Below, piece by piece: positions 11,101 to 23,100 of a DNA stretch of 64,000 nucleotides. Each line of letters opens with the position of its first letter. Positions within the stretch are counted from its first letter, which is position 1. The notes beneath the pieces are model-generated. The model did no database searches, was not told where the DNA came from, and saw only the letters and a program-made list of their open reading frames with translations. The translations under genes were made by a program, and so were the position numbers. The stretch comes from Streptomyces oceani. Lineage in GTDB: Bacteria > Actinomycetota > Actinomycetes > Streptomycetales > Streptomycetaceae. Location: positions 341 through 64,340 of the forward strand of contig NZ_LJGU01000151.1 of NCBI RefSeq assembly GCF_001751245.1. Reading direction: 5' to 3'.

Positions 11101-14100
11101 CGCGCTTGTCGGTGTGGCCGCGGAACGCCCGGGTCAGCGCCTGGAACTCGATCGGGTCGCCCAGCCGGGTGCCGGTGCCGTGCGCCTCGACGAGTCCGAT
11201 GTCCGCGGGGTCGAGACCGTACTTGTCGTACACGGCGCCCTGCAGCCGCTCCTGTGACTTCGCGCTCGGCGCGGTGATGCCGTTGGAGCTGCCGTCCTGG
11301 TTGAGGCCGGAGCCGCGCACGAGACCGTGGATGTGATCGCCGTCGGCGAGCGCGTCGCGGAGACGCTTGAGCACCACGAAACCCACGCCGTCGCCGGGGA
11401 CGAAGCCGTCCGCCCGTTCGTCGAAGGTGTGGCACCGCCCGCTCGCGGAGAGCATCCCCGCCCGATGGGCCTGTAGGTAGTAGTGCGGAGCACACTGGAC
11501 GGAGACCCCGCCGGCCAGGGCCATCCCGACCTCGCCGGCGCGCAGCGCCTGACACGCCAGGTGCACGGCCACCAGCGAGCCGGAGCACGCCGTGTCGACG
11601 GCGATGGCGGGGCCCCGCAGGTCGAGGTAGTACGAGACGCGGGCGGGCATGATCGACTCGGCGTTGCCCCACATGGCCTGCGCCGGGGCGTCCGCCCCTG
11701 GCGAGGGCAGGTAGTCGACGGGCTGGGTACCGATGTAGACGCCACAGTCAGTGCTCTGGGCCCCCACTCCGGCGTAGCCCGCGTCCTCGAGCGCCCGCCA
11801 GGTCTCCTCCAACGCGATGCGTTGCTGGGGGTCCATATAGGTCGCCTCGACACCGGATATCTGGAAGAAGGCCGGGTCGAACTGGTCGATGTCGTCCATC
11901 AGCGAGGCGTGCCGGGGGAAGTCCGCGCCGGGCTCGACGAACCGCGAGATGTCCCAGCGGGTTATCTCGCCCACCAGACTGTCCCCGGCCGCGAGGTGTT
12001 CCCAGAGGCGGTCGACGCTCTCCGCGCGGCCGAACCGCCCGCTCATGCCGATGATCGCGACCGGCTCCAGGTCCGGGTCGGGGCTCTCCGGCGGCGCCCC
12101 GACGACGTCCGCCGCTCGCGCCGCGGGCCCCGCGTCCGCCCGGGTGGGGGTGTCCGGACGGGTGTCCCGCCGCGCCTCCCCGGGCGGCGCCAGGCGAGCC
12201 GCGACCTGCTCCGGGAACGTCTCGGTGACGTAGGCCGCGAGGCGCCGGACCGAGCTGTGGTCGAACAGGTCGGTGGGCTCCAGTACGCCACCGAGGGCCT
12301 CGTTGAGGTCGCGGACCAACCGGACTCCGACGATGGAGTCGACGCCGTAGTCCGCGAACGAGTCCTCGACATGGATCTCGCTCTCGTCCAGTTCCAGGCT
12401 CTCCTGAAGCCGCGCCAGGACCTCCCGCCGTACGAGCACGTCCAGGTCCCGGTGATCCGCGTCCCGCGCGGTCGCCGCGGCGCCGGTGCGGGCGACGACG
12501 ATCTGGTGCCCCGCCTCGTGGACCGCGGCGGCGGGGAAGGACACGGCCGAGAAGCCCTCCTCGTGCAGCACCTTCCGCCAACTGTCGGGCTCCAGCGCGG
12601 GGCAGCCGTCGATCCGGAGCTCCGGGTCGTGGTGGAGCCACCACCCGTCGAGCAGGCCGAAGGTCAGGTGCGAGAACAACGTGCGGGCGGCCAGCTCGTT
12701 CAGCACCAGCGTGCCGTCCTGCGTCAGCAGTTCCCGGGCGTGGCGCACCGCGGCCCGGACGTCGCTGGTGGCGTGCAGGACGTTGGTCGCGAGGACGATG
12801 TCGTACGCCTTCCCGGCCAGTCCCTGGCCGAGCGGGCTCCGCTCCACGTCGAAGTGCTCGTACCGCAGGTACGGATGCGCGGCGAACTCCTTCCTCCCCG
12901 TGCGCAGGAAGTGTGCGGAGACATCGGTGTAGCAGTACTCCTCGACGCGCTCCCGGTGACGGCTCAGTGCGCGCAGCACCTTGTCGGTGGTACCTCCCGT
13001 GCCCGCGCCGATCTCCAGGACGCGGACCGGTCGGGCGGGGTCCGCGGCCAGCAGGGCCTCGACCCGGTCCGCCACCTGCTCCGCGACGACCTCGTTGAGG
13101 GCCTCGGCACCGTCGCAGTGCCGATAGACGCCCTCGACCAGTGACGTCGACGCGTCGGGGAAGATCACGTCGGTACCCTTGCTGCGTCCGGAGAGGACGT
13201 CCGGGCACCCGCGGATAGCCTGGTCCATGAGGTTGACGTACGGGTTCGTGCCCCCGCTCTCCCGACAGACGTCCGCCCAGCGCCGCCACGCGGTGTCACC
13301 GCCCGCCGACGCCCTCGTGGTCAGCGCGTAACGCTCCCCGTCCAGTTCCAGATAGCCGTGCTCGGCCAGGAAGCGAAGGCTCACGTCGAGCCAACGGCCG
13401 TGTACGCGCCCGGAACTCGGCCCGTCGACGAGGTCGGCGACGGAGCCGCCGCCGGCAGCCGCCATGCCTATCGACCGCAACTGCGTGACCAGCAGCCCGC
13501 AGAGGAGGTCGTCATCGAAACCACGGCCGTTGCCGGAGTCGGCGATCACCCGCCGCAGCCGGGGGTCGTCGGACTGCCCGTCAACGACCGGCTCCCCCAC
13601 CGTCTCCGTCAGCCGCGCTGGTTCGGTCGGCCAGCAACGCCTCCTCGCGAACGGGTACGCGGGCAGGGACACGGGCGTCAGGCGCCTGCCGCCGAACAGC
13701 TCCCGCCAGTCCAGTTCGTAACCCTGGCAGTAGAGCCTGGCGACGGCGCGCAGCGCTTCCGCGAACGCCTCGTGGTCGTGGCGCAGGAGACTCACTTCGC
13801 GCACCAGATCGTTGCCGGACGCCAGCATCTCGGCCCTCGGGGCGAAGCCCTTCGGCACGGTGCCGTCGGCGGCGTCGGGCGTCTCGGCACCGTCGTCGAG
13901 CCAGTCACGGAACAGTCGCACGGCCTCACCCTGGTCGCGGGCCACCACCGCGCACCGGTACCGGAAGTGCGTCCGGCCGTCGAGCAGGGTCGCGCTGACG
14001 TGGCTCGGGCCGTACGCGCCCCCGTCGCCGTCGAGGAAGTCGATCAGGTCGGCGACCCGCTGCCGCAGCACCTCCTCGTCCTTCGCCGACACCGCGAAGA

Positions 14101-17100
14101 GATGGGCGGGCGTCGGCACGTCGTGCTCGTGATCGGGGGTCACGAAACTCTCCACCACCATGTGTGCGTTGGTCCCACTCATGCCGAAGGCGCTCAGGGC
14201 CGCGACGCGTTCGCGCTCCGCGGCGCGCGGCCAGTGCCTGTTCGACCGGTTGACGAAGAACGGACTGTCCCGCCAGTCGACGTAGTCGCTCTCCCGCTCG
14301 CAGTGCAGGCTGGCCGGGATGGTCTCGTGGCGCATGCCCTGGAGGATTCCGATCAGGCTGACCAGCCCGGACGCCGCGAGCGTGTGGCCGACGTTGGGCT
14401 TGGTCGAGGTCAGCGCGCAGTACCGCCGCTCGTCGGTGAGAGAGGTGAAGGCGTCGTTGAGCGCGTTGACCTCCACCGGGTCGCCGAGCCGGGTGCCCGT
14501 GCCGTGGGCGACGAGGTGGTCGATCTCCGCCGGGTCGATGGCGTACTTCTCGTAGGTGGACCGCAGGAGTTCGACCTGAGCGGCACCGTTGGGGGCGGTG
14601 AGGCCGTTGGACCTGCCGTCGTAGTTGATCCCGCTGGCGCGGATGACACCGTGGACCCGGTCTCCGTCCGCGATGGCCGCCGACAGTCGTTTCAGCACGA
14701 CGACGGCGGCGGCCTCGCTGGCCACCATGCCGTTGGCACGCTCGTCGAAGGCGTAGCAGACACCGTCCTCGGACAGCATCTCCGCCTGCCGCATGTAGGT
14801 GAGCTGTCGGGGCGTGGTGATCAGGCTGACGCCCGCCGCGACCGCCGTGTCGCACTCGCCGTCGCGGATGCTCAGACATGCCTGGTGGGCGGCCACGAGC
14901 CCGGACGAGCAGGCGGTGTTGATCGCCATGACCGGGCCGGTGAAGTCGAGGAAGTGGGCGAGCCGAGCGGCGAGGGCGCCCTCGTGGTTGGCGGTTATGC
15001 TGCCCGTCTCCCCAGCCAGCCCCTCGTAGTCGCCGTGCTCGACGCCCACGAACATGCCGACCCTGTCCCGCGAGCCGGACTTCCACGCGGCGTCCTCCAG
15101 CGCCCGCCACGATTCCTGAAGCAGCAGGCGTTGCCGCGGGTCCAGGTCGCGGGCCTCCTTGGGGGAGATCTCGAAGAACAGCGGGTCGAACTCCTCCGGC
15201 CCCGAGAGCTGACCGCAACGCAGGGCGCCGAGCGGGCTGTCCGCCGCCTCCCCCCACAGCGCGAGACGTTCGGCGCTGATGGGACTGACGACGTCACGGC
15301 CCTCCTCAAGAACGGACCACAGCTCATCGACATCACGCGCCCCGGGGAAGCGCCCGCTCATACCGATCACGGCCACGGCGTCGCCGCGCTCCGCCGCACC
15401 GTCCCGAGGCACGGGGTCCGCGTACGCGGCTGGTGTCGGTTCCTCCCGGACGGGCACGACGGGCTCGTTGGCGGGTGGTCCGTCCGTCGACGTCGCAGGG
15501 GCCGCGCCGTAGAGAGCCGTGAGAACGTCCCGGTGCTTCCCGGCGAGATGACTCCGCAGCTTCTCCAACGTGGGGTGGCTGAAGAAGATCGACGGTGTGA
15601 TCTCGACGCCGATCCGCTCGCCGATGCCCGCGGCCAGCTCGACGAGGCTCACGGAGTCGAAGCCGTACTCGGAGAGGTTGTCGTTCGGGTGGATCCGGTC
15701 GGGCGGGACCTTGACGACACGGCCGATGACGTCCCGGAGGTCCTGGTTCAGGCGCTCATCGACCGCTGTTCCCGACGTCCGGGAACGCGAGGCCTCGTCC
15801 GGGGTCGACGGCTCCGGGGCCGACGGCTCCGCGCTCGCCGTCTCGCCCGTTGGAATCGCCGGGCGTGCGGGCCGTAGGCCGAGGAAGCGGTGCACCCGGT
15901 CCGGCTCTCCGACCACGACCATGTGCTGTACGGCGTCCTGGGCCAGCAGGGTCTCGAACAGCCGGAGGCCGTCCCGTGTCTCCAGGAAGTCCTGGCCGCT
16001 GGAACGCAGGTACAGCTCGGCCACGTCCTCGTCGAGGCCCATGCCGCCGTCCCGCCACAGCGGCCAGTTGATCACCGCGGTCCTGCCGGACACCTCCCCC
16101 GCGGCGCACCGTTGGCCGCGGTGGGCGGCGTAGGCCGTCTGGAAGCGGTTCCCGAACGCGTAGTCGCAGGTGCCGAAGTCGCCGACGACCGCTGAGGTCG
16201 AGGAGAAGTAGCAGACGAAGTCGAGGACCTCGCCCGCCAACGCCTCGTCGAGCGCGAGCGTGCCCGCGATCTTGGCGGCCGTGGTTCGCTCGAAGTCGGC
16301 CACGCTCTTGTCCAGGACGCTCCCCTCACCCTCGACCCCGGCGGCGTGGATGACGCCGTGCACGGGTCCGAAGCGCTCATGTGCCCGCGCCACGACACGT
16401 TTCATGTCGTTCGCGTCGCATACGTCCGCCCGCAGGTAGAGAGCCCGGTCCGCGCCGAGCCCGCGCAGCTTCTCCCGCCGCCGCGAGTCCGGCGCGGACC
16501 GACCGGTCAGCACGACGTTGGCCGCGTAGCCGCTGGTGAGGTGCTCGGCCACGATCAGTCCCAGACCACCGAGGCCACCGGTGACGAGGTACGTGCCACC
16601 GCGCTTGAAGGGGCTGGGCGCCTCGGTCGCCTCCGCCCGCCGGACACGGCTGACGAAACGCCCGCCCGCCCGGTACAGGGCACTGGAGGGGGTCTCCTGG
16701 CGCAGTTCGGCGAGCAGTCGTTCGACCCAGCCCGCGACTCCGGCCGGCCGCCTCGGATCAGCGGCGTCCTGCAGCACGACCGTGAACGCCGGCTGTGGCA
16801 GCACCAGTCCGAGCGAGCGCTCGAAACCCATGGCCGCTTCCAGGTGCGCGCGCTCCACTCCGTCGCGGTACTCGCCCGCCAGTACGAACCGGCGCGCGAG
16901 GACCCCGGCCCGGGCCAGTCCCTGGACGGCGAGCATGACCTCGCCGACTCCCTCGGGGCGCGAACCCGCCTCCAGCCATCTGAGATCAAGGACGGCGTCG
17001 ACGTCCCCGTGGCGCTCGGCGATGTCGCGGAACGCGTCCGCGTAGTCGTCGACCTCCGCCTCGCGGACCTCGTACGACTGCGGCGAGACCCGGTGGAAGG

Positions 17101-20100
17101 CGGGGCCGCGTCCGACGAAGACGACACGGGCGGCGGGGTCGAGCGCGTGGACCGCCCGCGCGGCCTCGACCTGACGGTCGGAACCGTCGCACAGGCAGAC
17201 AACGCTGCCGGTACCGCGCGCCGGGCCGTCCCGCAGCGGCTCGGGCTCCCAGCCCTCGGCGAAGACGAGAGGCCGCGCGGGCCCCGGCGGGTCATCCGTG
17301 GACGCGTCCTGATCGACGCGCTCCCGCACGGTGAACGGCTGGTCGGCGAAGGGGAAGTAGCGCTCGCGGGCGAACGGGTAGGTCGGCAGTCCGATACGCC
17401 GCGGAGTCCGATCGCCGTAGAGAACGCGCCAGTCGACGGGCACCCCGTTCGTCCACAGCTCCAGGAGCTTGTCGTACTTCCCCTTATCGGCCCAGGTCGA
17501 GATCATCGTGCTCAGGTCCGCGTCGGCGGAGAGCAGCGTGCGTACGGTGCCGTCACGCCCGGCCGAGCCGCGCGTCACGTCACCGGTGTCACCGTCACCC
17601 GCGTCACCGTCGCCGGAGGTCAGGAACCCGCGCAGGCGCGCCGCGAGATCCGGCACGGTGGTGGCGAGCACGCCCAGGCGCTCCTCCATCGCCTCCCGGC
17701 CGACCTGCAGCGTGTACGCCACGTCCGCCAGTTCCACGGCCGCGTTCTCCGGCCGTTCCAGCCACCGCAGCAGGTTGGCGACCTGTGCCCGCAGCGCGTC
17801 CTCGGTACGCGCCGAGAGCGGCACGACGGCCCCCAGCGCGGGGTCGAGCCGGTACCCGGCCTCGTGGTGGTCCGGAATGTGCTCCGCGATGACGACGTGG
17901 GCGTTGGAGCCACCCGCCCCGAAGGACGAGACCCCGGCGACGCGTGGCGACTCCGTGCCCGTGCCACCGCCGGGCGGTGCGGGCCTGGGCCAGTCGGCCA
18001 GCTCGCGCTGCACGACGAACGGGGTGTCCGTGAAGTCGATGTTCGGGTTCAAGGTGTCCGCGTGCAGGGAGGGAGCCAGCTTGCCGTGCCGCATCTGCAG
18101 CAGCACCTTGGTGATGCCCGCGATGCCCGACGCGCTCTCGGCATGGCCGATGTTGCTCTTGACCGAACCTATAGCGCAGAACTGCTTGTCCCCGGTGTGG
18201 TCTTGGAAGGCGTTCGACAGGCCCGTGATCTCGATCGGATCACCAAGCGTGGTCCCGGTGCCGTGTGCCTCCAGGTAGCTCACCGCACGCGCGCTCACCC
18301 CGGACGCCTCCAGGGCCCGGCCGATCACGTCCGACTGCGCCCGCGGGTTCGGCACCGTGTAACCGTTGGTCTTGCCACCGTGGTTGACCGACGTGCCCTT
18401 GACGACACCGTGGATCCGGTCCCCGTCAGCGATCGCCCTCGCCAGCGGCTTCAACAGGACCGCTCCCACGCCCTCGCCGGGCACGTAGCCGTCCCCACCG
18501 GCCCCGAAGCTTCGGCATCGGCCGTCGCTGGAGACGAACTTGCCCTGGCTCAGCAGCAGGTACTTGTTCGGGTGCAGCGAGAGGTTGACCCCGCCCGCGA
18601 CCGCCACCTCGCACTCGCCGCACTTGAGGCTCTGGCACGCCAGGTGAAGCGCCGTGAGCGAGGACGAGCACATGGTGTCGACGCTCATGCTCGGGCCGTG
18701 GAACCCGCAGGCGTACGACACCCGGTTGGCGATGGAGGCCGAACTGCCCGCCACCGCCGCACCGCCGCCCAGCATCTGGTTCTGGGCACCGAAGAGCTGG
18801 TACTCCTCGTACATCACCCCGACGAAGACACCGACTTCGCCCTCGGGCACGTTGCCGGTCCGGCTCCTCGGCCCACCCCGCGTGTAGCCGGCGTCCTCCA
18901 TCGTCTCGTGGACGCACTGCAGGAACAGGCGTTCCTGCGGGTCCATCGTCTCGGCCTCGCGCGGGGAGATGGCGAAGAACAGCGGGTCGAAGTCGTACGC
19001 GCCGTCGAGGAAGCCGCCCCACCTGCTGTACGTCCGCCCGGCGGCACCCTTGTCCGGGTCGAAGAACTCCCCGTGGTCCCAGCGCGTCTCGGGAATCCCG
19101 GTGACGCTGTCCCTGCCCGCCGCGAGGTTCTCCCAGAACTCCGCCACGTCGCGCGCCTGCGGGTAGCGGCCCGCCAACCCCACGATCGCGATGTCCGTCC
19201 GCTCCGCCGCGGCCGACGGAGCGGCGGCCCGTACGGGGCTGACGGCCGTGACCGGCACGCTGGTCCGCCACGTGCGGTTCCGCCGCGCGACGCCCGCCGA
19301 GGTGGCGGCCTGGACCGCTGCCCCTTCCCGGGCCTCGGGACGATTCTCGCCGGCGAGCAGGAGCTCCCGCATCCGGTCGGCGTGTGCGTCCAGGAGATGA
19401 CCGGCGAGCGCCTCAACCGTCTGGTACTCGAAGAACAGCGTCTTCGACAGCGGCCCGATGTCCTCCTCCAGGGCCCGGGTCATGCTCATCGTCATCACGG
19501 AGTTGACGCCGTAGTCGTCGAGCGTCGCCTCCGCGTCGATCCTTGCCGGCGGCAGGTTGATCACCGACGACAGCGCCTTCTTGACGTACGCCTCGGCCCT
19601 GCGGATCAGTCCTTCCCCGGTCTCCGTCGCGGGCTCGGGCTCAGGTTCGGGCTCGGGCTCGGGCTCAGGTTCGGGCTCGGGCTCGGGCTCGTCCGCGGGA
19701 TCGGCCAACAGGGCGTGCGTCATCCGGGCCCGGTCACCCTCGAGGACGAGGACCTGGTCCTCCCGCGCGGCCAACGCCCGGTACAGCGCCCGCACTCCGG
19801 TGTCCTCGCTCAGCGGGACCATGCCGAACTGCGCCCGCAGCCACCGCTCGACGCCCGGATCGACACCCATCCCGCCGGCGGCCCACAGCGGCCAGTTGAC
19901 CGACACCGTCCGGCCCTGGCGCTCGCCCCGCTCCACGAGTCCGTTCCGGTGCTCCGCGAACGCGTCCATGAACGCGTTCGCCGCCGCGTAGTCGGCCTGC
20001 CCCACGTTGCCGAACGCACCCGAGAAGGACGAGAACAGGACGAGGAAGTCCAGGTCCGCATCCTGGGTCGCGGCGTCCAGGTGCACCAGGCCGGAGACCT

Positions 20101-23100
20101 TCGGCTCCAGCACGGCGCAGAAGTCCTCGTCCGTCTTCTTCAGGAGGAAACCGTCCCGGATTACCCCCGCGGAGTGCAGAATCCCGTCCAGCCGGCCGTA
20201 CGTCCGACGCGTCCAGCCCGTGAGCGCCACGACGTCCGCCTCGACGCCGACGTCCGCCTGCCGGTAGACCGCCTCGGCCCCCAGCAGCTGCAACCGCTCC
20301 AGGAGCGCGTCCTTGTCCTCGTCCCGCGCGGCACGCCCGGTCAGCACGATCCGGGGCCGCTCCACCTTCGTCGCGATGTCCCGGGCGAACAGCGCCCCCA
20401 ACCCGCCGGCACCACCGGTGATCAGGTAGACGCCGCCGTCCTTCCACGGCAGTGGCGCCGGGGTGGCGCCTTCGAACTCGCGCCACCGCAGCACCTCGCG
20501 CACACCGGACCGGTACCGGATCGCCGTGTCCTCCGGCGCGGCACGATCGGCTTCCACGTGGTACGCGGCACGTTCCGGCTCCTCCCGGGGGTCGACCAGG
20601 ACCATCTGGCCCAGAACGCGCGGGTTCTCCAGCTGAGCCGTCCTGAGTACGCCCGCCAGACCGGCCCACAGCCACGCGTCCGCGTCAGCCGGGCCGACCA
20701 ACTGGACGTTGACAGGGTGATGTGCCCGTTCCGCGAGGAGTTCCCGGACGGCCGCGAAGACCTGCCGCGCGTAGTCGGAGTAACGCCCGTCGACGCGCGC
20801 CGAACCAGCGTCCAGGAGCACGACCCGCCCCGTGCCGCGTGACCGCATCACCTCCGCGACCCGGGGAAGACCGATGACCAGGGCGAGCGCGGCCGGAGTG
20901 CCTCCCGCCCCGCTCACGTCCCCCGTCCTGTCCCGGGCGGTCCAGCGCGGCGAGGCGAGCAGTTCACCCGTGGGCCGATCCACCGGAACGGCCCGCAGCG
21001 AGACGCCGCTGAGCCGGACACAGACCTTCCCCGCGTCATCGCAGACGTCGATGTCGATACGGCGGTCAGTGGAACCGGCGGTTGACGACACGTCGCCGCT
21101 CCCGCGCACCCACGCCCACATCGACGCGGCGCACTCGCCGAGGACCCGCACCTCGTCCACGGCGAAGGGCAGCAGGAGTTCGGACCGCGCCGACTCCAGG
21201 GGTCCCAGGCCGACGCAGGTCTGCAGCGCGGAGTCCAGCAGGGCGGGATGGAGCCCGTAGTCCCCCAGGGTCGCTCCGACGGCGTCCGGGAGCGTCAGCC
21301 GGGCCAGCGCCTGACCGTCACCGACCCACAGGCGCTCGACACCCCGGTGCCCGGGGCCGTAGGCGATGCCCCGCGACAGGAACCAGTCGTAGACCTGGTC
21401 GGCGTCCCACGCGCCGAGGTCGCACTCCGCGCGCAGGCTCGCGAGGTCCAACCCGACGCCCGCGGCGGCCGGGACGGACTCCTGCGTCACCCGTACCACG
21501 CCACCGCCGTGCACCACCGGTTCCGCGACGGGCTCCCGGCTGACGATCTCGTAGCCGACCTCGTCCTGTCCCCTGGGCAGGAGGCGCACCTCGACGGTCT
21601 GCCGCCGCTCGCCCACGGTCACCGGCTGCGCCCACACGACGTCGGCGATGCTGAGCGGGCCGTGCGGCTCGTCCAGCGACGCCTCGACGGCGGCGCGGAC
21701 CAACTCCAGGCAGGCCGCCGCGGAGAGCACCCGCTCCCCACGCACCCGGTGATCGGCCAGGAAGAACTCCTCCCCGGTGAACACGGAGGTGAAGCGCTGC
21801 TCGGTCAGGCTGGAGGTGTTCGTGTGCACCAGCGGGTGGAGCTGTCCCGCCGGGCCCGCCGGAGCCGGCGTGACGTCCGTGCCCTGAGCGGGCCAGTAGC
21901 GTTCGCGTTGGAAGGGGTACGTCGGCATCGGAACACGGCACGGGACGCCCCGGCGGGGGAGCTTGTCCCAGTCGACCGTCACCCCGGTCACCCACAGCCG
22001 GAGCAGCTTGTCGAACTTGCCCTTCTCCGCCCACGCGCCCAGCGTCCGCGCCATGTCCTCGTCCGCGGCGAACGCCTGCAGCGCGTCGTCCTGTCGCCGC
22101 TTGACCGTCCCGCGGTGCAGACCTGGTACGCCGCCCTCGCCGTCGAGGAAGCGCGTCAGCTTGGCGACCAGGTCGGCGGTCGTGTCCACCACCAGGCCGA
22201 GTCGCTCCTCGAACGCCTCCCGGCCGGTCTGCAGGGTGTACGCGATGTCCGCGAGCGAGGCGGCGGCGCCGTCCTCGTCGGCGACCCATCCCGCCAGTTG
22301 CTCGGCCTGCGCACGCAACGCCTCCGGTGTCCTCGCGGAGAGCACGACGACCGACGGGCCGTCCTGCGGACGCTGCCGCGGAGCCGGGACGTACTCCTCC
22401 ACGATCAGGTGAGCGTTGGAACCACCCGCTCCGAAGGAGGAGACACCGGCGACGCGTGGCGCCTCCGTGCCGTCGGCCGACAGCGGACGCCGCCACTCCG
22501 ACAGCTCTCGCTGTACGAAGAAGGGGCCGCCCTCGAAGTCGATGTGCGGGTTCAGCGTCTCCGAGTGCAGCGAGGGCACCAGTCGCCCGTGCCTCATCTG
22601 CAACAGCACCTTGGTCAGACCGGAGATGCCCGCGGCGCTCTCGGCGTGTCCGATGTTGCTCTTCACCGAACCGATCGCGCAATACCGCACGTCGTCGGAG
22701 TGCTCGCGGAACGCCTTGGTCAGGCCCGCGACCTCGATCGGGTCGCCGAGCGACGTACCGGTGCCGTGCGCCTCGACGTAGCTCACCGACCGCGCGTCCA
22801 CGCCCGCCTCCCGCAGCGCCTGATCGATGACGCCCAACTGCGCACGGGGATTGGGAACCGAGTAGCCGTTCGTCTTGCCCCCGTGATTGACGGCCACGCC
22901 CCGGAGGACACCGTGGATCGTGTCGCCGTCCTCCTCCGCCCTCGCCAGCGGCTTCAGCAGGACGGCGCCGACGCCCTCGCCGGGAACGTATCCGTCGCCT
23001 CCCTCGCCGAAGCTCTCGCACAGCCCCTTGCTCGACAGGTACTTGCCGTCCGCGAGCATCAGGTACTTGTTGGGGTGCAGGGAGAGGTTCACGCCGCCCG

